Assembly (NCBI GenBank): GCA_011392765.1
Contig: WYCW01000001.1
Coordinates: 1,677,714 to 1,741,713 of the forward strand
DNA: 64,000 bases
Direction of reading: 5' to 3'
Source: Candidatus Thiosymbion ectosymbiont of Catanema sp. Cochon2018
GTDB lineage: Bacteria > Pseudomonadota > Gammaproteobacteria > Chromatiales > Chromatiaceae
A program made the position numbers and the translations under genes. The notes under the pieces are model-generated. The model was not told the origin of the DNA, did no database searches, and saw only the letters and a list, made by a program, of their open reading frames with translations. Below, in pieces: positions 7,438-16,192 of this stretch. Position 1 is the first letter of the stretch. Each line of letters starts with the position of its first letter.

Positions 7438-10245
7438 CTACCCGCTGTCGGCAGGCATCTCCCGGTAGAGCCGGACCGGGCGGTCGTGAGGGGATTTCTG
7501 CTCCGAGGGATTCGGGAGACGACGGGCCTTGGCGTGTGCTTTGCGGATTTCGGTATGGTAGGTATAGGTCGTCGGGGTCTCCTGTTTGTCCTTCGGGTCG
7601 CGCCGCGACCGGGGATAATCCGCCAGTTCGCAGCCGGCGAAGCGCACCGCCTCCAGCCAGTCCGCGAGCCGTATCCGCCTGGAGTCGATCTTGTCCAGAA
7701 AGGCGTGCAGGCAGTCCGTCCGCAGCTTGGCGAGGTCGGTCTCCTGCATTTCTTTCATTTGGGGACCCTGGTCGTCGACCAGCAGCCGGATGCCTTTGCA
7801 GGTCATGCGCACACTGCCGAGGCCCAGGGGTCGGGCGTAGCCGAGTTTGCCGGCAAAAAGTGGCCCGTTTTCTGTCCGGGCCTTGCGGGCCCGGTCCATG
7901 ACTTCCCTTACCTTCGGTGGCAGCAGCTCCTCGGGGGCCTGTTCGACCAGATCCGGCTCAATGGCCAACAGCAATGCACCGAGCTCCCAAGCACGCAGGT
8001 CACGGAAGCGGACCCGATACCGAAAGCGGGTCCCGGGGCGGCTGACGAGACGGGCCAAGGTCGCCTGATCACTAGCGGCGGTCTCGTCGTCCGGGGCCAG
8101 AAAGAGCTCTTTACCGCTCAGGGGCCCCTCCAGGCCGACCTGGAGCGATTGGTGACGGTAGAACTTGCGGCCCATGAGCTCGGCGCCGTTGGACTCGATG
8201 CCGGGCAGGTCCCCATAGGTGACGGTGGCGCCGGCACGCTTTTGGAGTCCGTCCTGGCATAAATAGTGCTCCACGGCGCTGGGCTTGGGCGCACCCAGAA
8301 TGCGCAGCGGAATCAGGAACCGGGCATCGCCCTGGGGTCCGTCGCGAAACAGAAACCGGACCTTTGGTTCGGAACGGTCCGGGGTCAAGTGCTCGACGGC
8401 GTGGTTGATGGCGATGCGTCCGGCGAAGCGGGTGAAATCTTCTTCCCCGATGTCGGCAGTGCCGGCGTCTTTGTCGGCGACGAAGCCGAACAGCAACCGG
8501 GCGCCGCTGAGTGCGCCGGACACGAAGGCATTCTGCTCGGATTTGATCCGTTCGTCCTCCGGGGCCTCGAGCTGGGATCTGACCTTGCCTTTCCCGGTCT
8601 CCGGGTCGATCTCGATCTCGCGGACCGAATCCGCATAGCGCCAGCGGTAGCGGAAATGGGTGCCGAAGGAGACAACGCGGAGAGGATCGCCGTTCTTGTC
8701 CAGTTCCGCCTCGATATAGATCAACTGGTTTTCCTTCGGCTGGTTCTTATCGATCAGCTTCGAGAACTCTTTGATCTGATCTTCGGAAGGCGAACCGGGA
8801 AGTCGCGCAAGATGCCCGGCGCGGGGGTCCGCAAGCTCGACGAGGGTACGTGTGTGCTGGCGGACGACGGCCTCCTCGATCTCGATGCGCTTTGTGCTTA
8901 GCTCCGAATCGCTCACCAGGGCGCGGAATAGATGCTTGAAGTTGCGTTCCTCGTCCTTATCGGCCTTTATCTGGGCGAGCTCGCAGGCGCCATCGATACC
9001 AGTCGCGTAGGAATAGATCTTGGTATTTGGCTGAACACTTTGCAGTGGTGGGCAGTCTTGGCTGAAGCGGTAGTGGTCATTTTCGTTTTTTGAAAAGTGA
9101 CGGAGCTTGCCGGCGGTCAGTAATTCGCCAGGTACTAACGAGGACTTGATCTTCTTGAACAATGCCTCGTCGGCCCGATCTTTTCCCAGGTATGCTGCTC
9201 GTGGGGACTCGACGAACCGGACCACGTTCGGCTTAGTCACCCAGTAGACAGCCATGCCGCAGATGGCTCCGTCCTTGTCTAACCGGACCTCGTCGACGAC
9301 CGCGGCAAAGGTCCCGTAGGTCTTACCTTCGTTTCTCGTGGCATCGAGATTTGGCCGATAGCTGTAGTAACGCTCCGCCACTCGTTCCATGGGTGCATTG
9401 AGCATGGCGCTGATGTTTTGACGGATGGCCCCCTTGAGACTGCTGCCGGGGATCAGTACGCGGCGTTCTTTCCAATCGGTCTCGGTGAGTGCGGAGCGCG
9501 GCGGTATCAGCTTGCGTTCACTGTCCTGGCCTTGGAGCAGGGCCGGCTCCAGGATCGCTTTCTGCGGCGTGCAGTCGCCGGTCAGGACCGGTTCCCCCTT
9601 GTCATGCTTCAATTCGGACCAGCGATAGCGGTATTGACCCACCAGCAGCGGCGTCAGGGCCTCGAGCTCGACCCGAAGCTCGCCACTGTAGCGATCCTTC
9701 GCGCCGATGCCGTCGTGCAGGACCACCTCTTCGACCGGCCCGGATGCTCCGGACTCGGTGACGACGGGTACGAAGGTGTAGGGCGCAGCCCCTTCCCAGA
9801 CATCGAGGTCGCGTTGCTTGATCGCGGTGCAGACGTCGGTCCCCGGAGCGGGCTTGGGTCCCGGTGTGGTGCTTTTATCTGCCTTTTTTATCTCTTTTGC
9901 CTCTTTTGCCTCTTTTGCCTTTTCGGCCTGCCGGTGGCCTGCTGTGGGGACTCCTGTATCCGGAGTCGGCGTCCGTGCGGCCGGCCTGTGTTTCGTCTGC
10001 GGACGCAGGGCCGGTTGGACTTGGACCGGCGCCGGGCCGATCGGGTGCAGGTTTCGGACCCTTGCGCCATCCCATTCATACTCGACCTCCTGGCCTCGTT
10101 GGAGGTCGCTGGGATTTACGCCGTCCGCGAGGGATTCGATCTTAATAGGCAGGTTTGCCACCTTGCGCTCCGGGTGACTGATGCGGGCAAAGCTCGGGTC
10201 GCCCTCGGCGAAGGATTGGCGGATAACGCCGGTCTTCTTTTCCAT
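7438..10245 (-). CDS. TIGR03986-type CRISPR RAMP protein (Cas7-like) with cold-shock-like N-terminus
   Basis: 935 residues. A RAMP/Cas7 signature, IPGSSLKGAIRQ, lies at 265-276. The family's C-terminal element (FAGKLGYARPLGLGSVRM) lies near 820-840 after RDLRAWELGALLLAIEPD. Overall it matches TIGR03986 RAMP proteins of type III loci, which form the crRNA-binding backbone. Residues 1-70 (GVIRQSFAEGDPSFARI ... GQEVEYEWDGARVRNL) look like a cold-shock/OB nucleic-acid-binding domain. They are joined by a Pro/Ala linker with a tandem KEA run (residues about 109-120, coded by a 9-bp repeat near 9895-9925). About 400 residues between the two RAMP signatures could be an inserted domain, as in the 'Cas7-insertion' subunit of III-Dv complexes; that equivalence is inference. 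Same strand as csx19, downstream of it across 1.2 kb of repeats. Confidence 0.75.
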   Translation of the reverse strand: MEKKTGVIRQSFAEGDPSFARISHPERKVANLPIKIESLADGVNPSDLQRGQEVEYEWDGARVRNLHPIGPAPVQVQPALRPQTKHRPAARTPTPDTGVPTAGHRQAEKAKEAKEAKEIKKADKSTTPGPKPAPGTDVCTAIKQRDLDVWEGAAPYTFVPVVTESGASGPVEEVVLHDGIGAKDRYSGELRVELEALTPLLVGQYRYRWSELKHDKGEPVLTGDCTPQKAILEPALLQGQDSERKLIPPRSALTETDWKERRVLIPGSSLKGAIRQNISAMLNAPMERVAERYYSYRPNLDATRNEGKTYGTFAAVVDEVRLDKDGAICGMAVYWVTKPNVVRFVESPRAAYLGKDRADEALFKKIKSSLVPGELLTAGKLRHFSKNENDHYRFSQDCPPLQSVQPNTKIYSYATGIDGACELAQIKADKDEERNFKHLFRALVSDSELSTKRIEIEEAVVRQHTRTLVELADPRAGHLARLPGSPSEDQIKEFSKLIDKNQPKENQLIYIEAELDKNGDPLRVVSFGTHFRYRWRYADSVREIEIDPETGKGKVRSQLEAPEDERIKSEQNAFVSGALSGARLLFGFVADKDAGTADIGEEDFTRFAGRIAINHAVEHLTPDRSEPKVRFLFRDGPQGDARFLIPLRILGAPKPSAVEHYLCQDGLQKRAGATVTYGDLPGIESNGAELMGRKFYRHQSLQVGLEGPLSGKELFLAPDDETAASDQATLARLVSRPGTRFRYRVRFRDLRAWELGALLLAIEPDLVEQAPEELLPPKVREVMDRARKARTENGPLFAGKLGYARPLGLGSVRMTCKGIRLLVDDQGPQMKEMQETDLAKLRTDCLHAFLDKIDSRRIRLADWLEAVRFAGCELADYPRSRRDPKDKQETPTTYTYHTEIRKAHAKARRLPNPSEQKSPHDRPVRLYREMPADSG

Positions 10246-10767
10246 TCTAATACCCCTGGGTCAGCCCGTAGTCAGATGCTAACGTAATTGGAAAAGGATG
10301 TCTTCATCCGCAGTGTAAATGTGCTTTTGAGCAATCAGTTCGTGTTTCTGCCAATATACAGGATTAAGGATGTGGTTCGTTGGAACCGTTCAGACCCCCT
10401 TTTTCTCCCCCGGATTCCCAGCCCGAAAGGCGAGGAAGTGCCCATGACGCACATCGCCCGCCTGATTTCGGCGGTTGGGCCTCAGCTTATGCCTTTTTGA
10501 TGTTCTTATTTCTCAATTTTTCATTTTTAAACAGAGCTGTAGGATGGACGTAGGATGCGGTGAGCGTGGTAGGTCTTACAGGATGGCATCACGAGGGGGC
10601 GCGAACCGCATCAATGGATGGCCCGTGCCCGACACCCGACCGGTCTTTTATCCGCAGGTTGCGCAGATTCGCACAGATTTCTTGTAAAGGCCATGTGCTT
10701 TTGAGCAATTCCTGATAGTTCGTGCTTTCTGCCAATAGTACAGGATTAACAGGATGTTCAGGATTAA

Positions 10768-10866
10768 GGGCACTTTGAAAAATACGATTTTTGGCAACAG
10801 CGTACGTGAATAATCAGTGGGTTAGAGTCGCCTGATTGGTAAAAACGCCTATTTTTCAAGGTGCCC
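10768..10866. mobile_element. 99-bp palindromic element with TTAA borders
   Basis: Inverted ends GGGCACTTTGAAAAATA and TATTTTTCAAGGTGCCC, bordered by TTAA at 10764-10767 and 10867-10870, inside an otherwise continuous GGATTAACAGGATTT-type string. Half copies occur at about 424-445 and 22025-22043. Confidence 0.65.
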
Positions 10867-11123
10867 TTAATAGGATTTCTTCGTTGGTAACCGTTCAGAC
10901 CCCCACTGTTTTTGCGATCTCCCCGGCACCGGATTCCGGTACCCAGCCCTGAAAGGGCGTGACATACCAGCCCAGGGCAACGCCCTGGGGAAGAGAGGTG
11001 GAGGAAAGATGAGCCCTGAAAGGGCGTGACATCGAAGGCGTCAATCCCGGTGTACCCTTCATCGTCGGTACCGCCTGATTTCCGCGCCGGGAGCTTCGAG
11101 CACACCGGAGACCGCGAAGGTTA

Positions 11124-11265
11124 GAGCCTGTCTGAAAAGACAGTCTCTTAGTACCCCTTTGTGGCTTTGTGCCTTTGTGTGATGTTCTTCGTTTCTCACA
11201 CAAAGCCACGAAGACACGAAGAATTTTTCATTTTTAAATCGAGGTGTTGGTTTTTAGGCAGCCTC
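11124..11265. mobile_element. MITE-B copy (142 bp) with a paralogous empty site
   Basis: Ends GAGCCTGTCTGAAAA and TTTTTAGGCAGCCTC. TTA borders lie at 11121-11123 and 11266-11268. The uninterrupted form GCGAAGGTTATCCTCTCGC occurs at 746-764, so the inserted DNA plus one TTA can be read off exactly. Confidence 0.85.
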
Positions 11266-11485
11266 TTATCCTCTCGCTTTTATGTCACACCCTTTCAGGG
11301 CTGGGTTCGAAACCCCGACACCACCCAGGGCGTTGCCCTGGGCTGGCATGTTCGACCCCTTCGGGGTCATGGTAAACGAGTCGCTTCGCGACAATCCGTA
11401 TTCGTATTCATTCGTGGTTTCAGCCGAGCGCCGGGTTCGTCCCTGAACCCAGCCTACGGGCTGTGGCTAAAAAGAGGGGGCCGAA

Positions 11486-12049
11486 TCATGCATCTCCGGT
11501 GAGGGTCCAGCCGATCAGGGCGCCGTCGGCACGCAGCAGCAAGAGCTTGATCCGCCCCGGCGTTTCCTTGGTATGGATACCGAATCGTTCCAGATCCCGG
11601 CGCCGGAGCACGGGTTGGTAGAGCAGGTCGCAGACGGAGGATATGCCCGGCCCGGCGCCTGCCGCATCGGTGCACACCGCATCACCGCTTGCGCACCGGG
11701 CTTCGATCGCCCGGAGCGCCTCGGTTGTGGCCGGATCGTCGCTCGGTACGGCCCAAAAACTCCAGCGGGTGCTTTCTCCCTCGTCGATCAGATACAGGCT
11801 GCCGCGGGACCAGAACAGCCGCGCCTCGTCGAGGGCGAGTCCGGCGGGGGCCTCGAGTGGCCCCGGACGCAGGGTAGGATGCAGCTCGGAGGGGGTCAGG
11901 CCCTCCCGCTGCCGGCCTTCCCCATCGAGGGCGCTGCCGGGACGCGGCTCGTACCAGGAATACGCGGGTGCCGGCAGCCCCAGTTTATCCATGCAGGCAC
12001 GGATGTCTCGGGTATCGGTACCGTGGGCCAGAATGGGTGAAATGTTCAT
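11486..12049 (-). CDS. csx19: Csx19 / TIGR03984-like type III-D CRISPR protein
   Basis: 187 residues when started at MNISPILAHG (ATG at 12049). A longer frame to 12130 only translates a MITE-B end, so the short start is preferred. The protein carries an aromatic/acidic pattern (YSWYEPRPG, ARLFWSRGSLYLIDEG, STRWSFWAVPSDD) and a C-terminal ERFGIHTKETPGRIKLLLLRADGALIGWTLTG. These resemble the TIGR03984 (Csx19) family, a small accessory subunit found with TIGR03986 RAMPs and Csx10-type proteins in subtype III-D loci. The assignment rests on remembered family features plus context and is not certain. A transposable-element end lies only about 20 bp upstream, so promoter or operon coupling has probably been lost. 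Confidence 0.6.
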   Translation of the reverse strand: MNISPILAHGTDTRDIRACMDKLGLPAPAYSWYEPRPGSALDGEGRQREGLTPSELHPTLRPGPLEAPAGLALDEARLFWSRGSLYLIDEGESTRWSFWAVPSDDPATTEALRAIEARCASGDAVCTDAAGAGPGISSVCDLLYQPVLRRRDLERFGIHTKETPGRIKLLLLRADGALIGWTLTGDA

Positions 12050-12166
12050 TTTTTGGTAGTGGTCAAGGTTTAGAGGCTGTCTAAAAAGGGATCGTAGGCT
12101 GTAGGCTGGGTTGCGGCCAGGGACGGCCAAAACCCAGCAATAACCTAAATGGAAACATCGCCACTA

Positions 12167-12333
12167 GGGGGCGTTCTCAATTAACAAATCATCTAAGTGT
12201 TGTAGGCTGGGTTGAGGAACGAAACCCAGCTTTTCCGATCCGCAATACCGTGTGCCGGGTTTCGCCGTCCCTGGCCGTAACCCAGCCTACGGGCTTGATT
12301 TTTATGATGATTTGGCTCAATTGAGAACGCCCC
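12167..12333. mobile_element. 167-bp palindromic element, CTA borders
   Basis: Perfect inverted ends GGGGGCGTTCTCAATT / AATTGAGAACGCCCCC (the last base shared with the border) enclose the GTAGGCTGGGTT hairpin. CTA is repeated at 12164-12166 and 12334-12336. A related element sits at 37574-37709, and another partial one at about 46675-46845. Confidence 0.75.
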
Positions 12334-12508
12334 CTAGGATTCCTTGAGGGACCTGCATCTTTACCAATGAGTCAAGTTTGTGCGCTGCACAAAAATAGTT
12401 CTGCCTCCGTGGTTCTTCGGTGCGGTTGGTCACGCCTCGTCGGTCTGAGGCGAAGCCTCATTAGCAGTATATTGGGTATGCCACAGGCTGCTCCCCCTCT
12501 CCCTCCGA

Positions 12509-12645
12509 GGGTGTCGCAAAACGATGGCGTCAGCTGCCAGTCCGTGAAGTTTAAACCGCAGAGGACACAGAGGACGCAGAGAAGGGCACGGGCCAATTCT
12601 CTGCGTCCTCTGTGTCCTCTGTGGTTAAAGGACTTTTGCGACACC
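12509..12645. mobile_element. 137-bp palindrome with GGGTGTCGCAAAA ends
   Basis: Ends GGGTGTCGCAAAA and CTTTTGCGACACC enclose a second, inner hairpin made of CAGAGGACACAGAGG and its complement. A second element with the same ends but a different core is at 32864-32960, and a half copy is near 42002. Confidence 0.65.
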
Positions 12646-12741
12646 TGCCTCCGGGAGAGGGACCAAGCTCGTAGATCCTATGAAGGCCCGCAGCGGGTTA
12701 ACCTTAGAGGGTAAACCAAACCTAAAGAGGAGAACCCAAAG

Positions 12742-13869
12742 ATGACTGCGGACCTTCAAGAGCAAGGGTACGTGAATGCAACGGTACTGTACATGGCGCT
12801 GGAACTGAGCAACACGAAGTGGCGGTTGGCGTTCGGTGACGGCACGCGGCAACGGCAAGTGGTAATCGGGGCGGGCGATATAGCAGGCTTAAGGGAGCAG
12901 CTTGCCAAGGTCAAGGAGAAATGGGGGTTGCCCCCGGAGACGGCGGTCGTGAGTTGCTACGAAGCCGGTCGGGACGGCTTCTGGCTGCACCGCCAACTGG
13001 CCGCATTGGGGATTGCGAACCGGGTGGTGGATGCGGCCAGCATCGAGGTGTCGCGGCGTGCGCGGCGAGCGAAGACCGATCGGCTGGATGCGCGGGCGCT
13101 GTTGGCGAAGCTGATCCGCTATGAGCGTGGCGAGCGTGGGGTGTGGCGTGTGGTGCGGGTGCCGGAGGTCGAGTGGGAAGACCTGCGGCAACTGCACCGG
13201 GAGCGCGAGGACTTGCTGAATGAACGCACGCGCCATCGCAACCGGCTGAGCAGCAAGTTGGTGGCGCAAGGGATTCGGCTCCCGTTGCGAAAGGACTTTG
13301 TGGCCCGGCTGGAAGAGGTGAGGTTATTCGACGGGAGTGAGCTACCGGAACATCTGAAAGCCGGCTTGATCCGGGAGTGGGAGCGTCTGCAGGGGGTGCA
13401 AGCGCAACTACGGGCGGTGGAACAAGAGATCGGGGCGCTGATCGAAACCGCCGACCGTACCCAAGCGGTGCGGGCGCTGATGGTGCTGACCGGCGTGGGT
13501 TGGGTTGGTGCCTGGGTGCTGGTGATGGAACTGTTCGGTTGGCGGGAGTTGACCAACCGTCGGCAGTTGGCGAGTCTGGCCGGGTTGGTTCCGGTGCCAT
13601 ACCACAGCGGTCACATGGAACGTGACCAGGGGATCAGCAAAGCGGGTAACCGGCGGGTGCGGGCGCTGATGATCCAGTTGGCCTGGTTGTGGCTACGCTA
13701 TCAACCGGACAGCAAACACAGCCGGTGGTTTGAGGAACGCTTTGGCGGTGGCAGCAAACGCCAGCGGCGGATCGGGATCGTGGCCCTGGCGCGGCGCCTG
13801 CTGATCGACCTGTGGCGGTTTGTGGACGCCGGCGTGGTGCCGCAAGGGGCGCGCGTGAAGGTCGCCTGA
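12742..13869 (+). CDS. IS110-family transposase (375 aa)
   Basis: The N-terminal RuvC-like domain and C-terminal Transposase_20 domain are both complete. Candidate catalytic acids are E21 (MALELS), E74 (CYEAG), D113 and D116 (KTDRLDARALL). The usual first Asp is a Glu here. The C-terminus has the family pattern LTGVGWVGAWVL ... LASLAGLVPVPYHSG ... QGISKAGNRRVRALM, containing the conserved Ser region. IS110-family enzymes are guided by a structured 'bridge' RNA made from a non-coding end of the element. Here about 420 bp of non-coding, hairpin-rich DNA follows the stop codon, which suits the IS1111-type arrangement. It is inserted in the type III locus on the opposite strand. A good Shine-Dalgarno (GAGGAGA) precedes the ATG at 12742; a later Met at residue 18 is possible. 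Confidence 0.9.
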   Translation: MTADLQEQGYVNATVLYMALELSNTKWRLAFGDGTRQRQVVIGAGDIAGLREQLAKVKEKWGLPPETAVVSCYEAGRDGFWLHRQLAALGIANRVVDAASIEVSRRARRAKTDRLDARALLAKLIRYERGERGVWRVVRVPEVEWEDLRQLHREREDLLNERTRHRNRLSSKLVAQGIRLPLRKDFVARLEEVRLFDGSELPEHLKAGLIREWERLQGVQAQLRAVEQEIGALIETADRTQAVRALMVLTGVGWVGAWVLVMELFGWRELTNRRQLASLAGLVPVPYHSGHMERDQGISKAGNRRVRALMIQLAWLWLRYQPDSKHSRWFEERFGGGSKRQRRIGIVALARRLLIDLWRFVDAGVVPQGARVKVA

Positions 13870-14300
13870 GTGGTCTGCACGGCCTGCCGTCAGGCTAACG
13901 TTTCATCACCTTCTGAGCAACCAAGGGGGAGATAAAACGCCTCGAAAAGAGGCCCGATCACAAGGGATGGTACCGTTTTCTGCGGTTGAACACGCCCGTT
14001 GCCCAGCCGAGTCGAGAACCGGACTGATTTCGTAGATGGGGCGTGCTCACTGTGGGTGTCACCGGCGTCTTGAAGGCGCATGCACGATGAGGTGACCGGC
14101 TTTGAGCCGGCACGGATAGAAGGTGGTCGCGGTCCGGTCTGGACCCGCTTAACACGACACCCGACGCAGCACACGGTGCAACTGCAACCAGGTCGAACCG
14201 AACGCAGTGGGTATGAGCCACCCGTGGCCTACCGGCTCCCTAATCAGGAGGAACATGCGGCCCATGAACGATAACACCTGAAGCACACCGCGCGCCGGAT
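13870..14300 (+). ncRNA. Non-coding right end of the IS110-type element; candidate bridge-RNA region
   Basis: No protein is supported. The stretch is rich in short inverted repeats (for example GCCTCGAAAAGAGGC at 13939-13953 and GGTGACCGGC/GCCGGCAC around 14090-14115). It sits where IS1111-type members encode their guide RNA. The exact RNA boundaries and target/donor loops cannot be derived by eye. From about 14330 onward unrelated chromosomal repeats (GGTTGGGCAAAG ... GCCCAACGAAAGG) begin. Confidence 0.35.
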
Positions 14301-14619
14301 TGAGACGGCGCCAAAACCAACGCCCTGGGGTTGACAAGCGGGGCCTCATAGAAGGTTGGGCAAAGACGCGCCAGGGACGGTGCGTCGTGCCCAACGAAAG
14401 GTCTATACGGATCGTTCATGTTCCGGTTCGGATGCCTATGCCCTGGGGTCCGGGTCTTCCTGCCGCCAGTGCCAGCGGACCCAGCCGTGGCCCCGCCAGC
14501 GCCCGCCGCCGATGGGGATCCAACCCAGGTCGCCCGGCTCGTAGATACTCTGTTCCGATGCAAGTCCAATTTGTCTCCTGATCCACAAAAATTCACCTTC
14601 GATACATAAATTAGATTGA

Positions 14620-15612
14620 TCACGCTGCCGTTTCGAGGGGGGTGTAGAAGCGGCTGCTGTCGAAGGGGGTGCGGTTCTTGAGCATGGCGTGGATGGCGTG
14701 CAGGAGCTTGCGCATGACGGCACAGAGAGCCTGGAGCTTCTTCCGGCCACGGTTCTCAATCAGATGGTGGTAGTAGGCCCTGACCGTGGGATCATGTTGT
14801 GCGGCGCTGAGTGCGGGCATGTAGAGCGCGATGCGCAAGTAGCGGTTGCCGGCTTTGGACAGGCGTGGTTTCTTGTTCACGCTGGTCCCGGATTGGTGGG
14901 CGCGGGGATCGAGTCCGGCCATGGCAACCCATTGTTTCGCGGTCATGTCCTCCGGCATGACCAGGAGTTCACCGAGGAGCTGGATGGCGCTGGCGGCGGC
15001 GATGCCGGTGACGCTGACGAGGAGTTCGAAGATCTGCTGGAGTTCCTCCTCGCTAGCGATGAGGGCCAAGACCTGTTGGCGCAGGTGCTCGATGTTGGCC
15101 TCGAGTTGGGCGATGCTGTGGTGCAGCTCGACGATCAGGAAGTCGGGCGTGGTGGCGGTTTGCTCCGCGGCATGGAGCTGGTTCTTGGTTTGGGTTCGGA
15201 GCTTGTTCAGCGCCGCGATGCGGCGGGCACAGGCGCGGATGGCGAGGGCTAGATCATCGGGGCGTTGCCAGGGCTCGAAGGGCATGCGGAGGGCGAACTC
15301 AGCCAGGACAGTGGCATCGACAGCATCGGTCTTGGTGCGGGTCTGCATGGCCTCCGCGAAGCGTTTGGCGGCCTTGGGGTTGATGACCATGACCGCAAGC
15401 CCGGCGTCATCCAGGGCGAGGGCCAAATCGAGGTGATACTGGCCGGTGGCTTCCAGGCAGACGCGGGTCACCGTTGCCTTGCGCAAGCGGTTGACCAAGG
15501 TCTGATGCCCTTGGGGGGTATTGTTGAATTCACGGGGTTTTCTGGTGCGACCGTCGCGAGCAATGACCAACGTGACGGTTTTGCTGCTGACATCGATTCC
15601 GGCAACGTTCAT
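14620..15612 (-). CDS. IS110-family transposase (330 aa), second subgroup
   Basis: Starts MNVAGIDVSSK at 15612. The DEDD residues are visible as D7, E54 (CLEATGQYH), D96 and D99 (KTDAVDATVLAEF). The C-terminal Transposase_20 part includes VTGIAAASAIQLLGEL, WVAMAGLDPRAHQSG and KPRLSKAGNRYLRIALYM. It is only distantly similar to the neighbouring 375-residue enzyme, so two independent insertions struck the same CRISPR locus. About 220 bp of non-coding sequence lies upstream of the start (15613-15835), where IS110-subgroup members carry the bridge RNA. The frame is intact and all motifs are present, so the enzyme may be active. Confidence 0.9.
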   Translation of the reverse strand: MNVAGIDVSSKTVTLVIARDGRTRKPREFNNTPQGHQTLVNRLRKATVTRVCLEATGQYHLDLALALDDAGLAVMVINPKAAKRFAEAMQTRTKTDAVDATVLAEFALRMPFEPWQRPDDLALAIRACARRIAALNKLRTQTKNQLHAAEQTATTPDFLIVELHHSIAQLEANIEHLRQQVLALIASEEELQQIFELLVSVTGIAAASAIQLLGELLVMPEDMTAKQWVAMAGLDPRAHQSGTSVNKKPRLSKAGNRYLRIALYMPALSAAQHDPTVRAYYHHLIENRGRKKLQALCAVMRKLLHAIHAMLKNRTPFDSSRFYTPLETAA

Positions 15613-16192
15613 GAGCGGTTCCTCGGAAGCAAAAAAGGCGCTAGGATCATGACCTGGTTCCCCGACCCTGGACCCTCGCCTACCGACCTTGTGTATGCAG
15701 GCTCACGAGCGCAGCTCACGGCCTCGGATACTCTCCGGTATGGGCGAAGAGGGCGGGGAGCCAATCTACGTACAGGCTCAAGGCCTCAGGTTGGGACGGC
15801 TTCCCCAGGTACTCTTCATCAAATCCTTTTATACCTCATCCTTGGCTTTCCCTTGGAAACAGAACATACAAGGTTGGGCAAAGCCCGCCAGGGACGGTGG
15901 GCGTGCCCAACAAAGTCCTCGCTTCGCTCGGGATAAATGTTGGGCACGGACCCCCTGGCCCTTTGCCCAACCTACGACAAGCGGCCAGCAGCTAACTTAA
16001 TGGCATTGGTCTGTATCCGTGCGGCGAAAGTCCGAAACAACAGAAAAAAATCCTGTTAATCCTGAAAATCCTGTTAATCCTGTACTATTAGAACCTTGCG
16101 ACAAGCGTTCAGACGAAACCGCATCTGCAACATTTGAAAAAATCTGCGGAAATCTGCGTAATCTGCGGATAAAAAAACCTGTGGATAAAAAG
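15613..16192. repeat. Probable IS110 left end, then chromosomal repeats
   Basis: 15613-15835 is probably the non-coding left end of the preceding IS110-type element. Then follow a GTTGGGCAAAGCCC / GGGCACGGACC-type repeat (15870-15975), a right half of MITE-A (about 15983-16005), and the right half of an ACGCAGATT-family element (16045-16180) that ends just short of the stop codon of the next gene. No gene seen. Confidence 0.6.

Larger units (their letters stand above)
10246..11485. repeat. Repeat mosaic between csx19-like gene and TIGR03986 gene
   Basis: No gene. Degraded ACGCAGATT-family element (10290-10380, 10648-10900), a TTAA-flanked palindrome (10768-10866), GAAAGGGCGTGACAT units (10951-11030), MITE-B (11124-11265), then the continuation of the unit seen at 756-890. 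This is the block that separates two genes presumably once in one operon. Confidence 0.7.
12050..12741. repeat. Two palindromic elements upstream of an IS110-type element
   Basis: No gene. Begins with a MITE-B left end at 12073, then the element at 12167-12333, a GTCTGAGGCGAAGCCTC hairpin (about 12444), the element at 12509-12645, and a purine-rich leader (GAGGAGAACCC) preceding the transposase ATG. Confidence 0.7.

Noticed and set aside
7486..8262. Plus-strand frames opposite the TIGR03986 gene (also 8266-8901, 9418-10287)
   Set aside because: Broken series of antisense frames with no family features.
640..11400. AGCCCTGAAAGGGCGTGACAT units as a possible CRISPR repeat
   Set aside because: Copies are inverted, irregularly spaced and part of longer dispersed repeats; no spacer-repeat periodicity.
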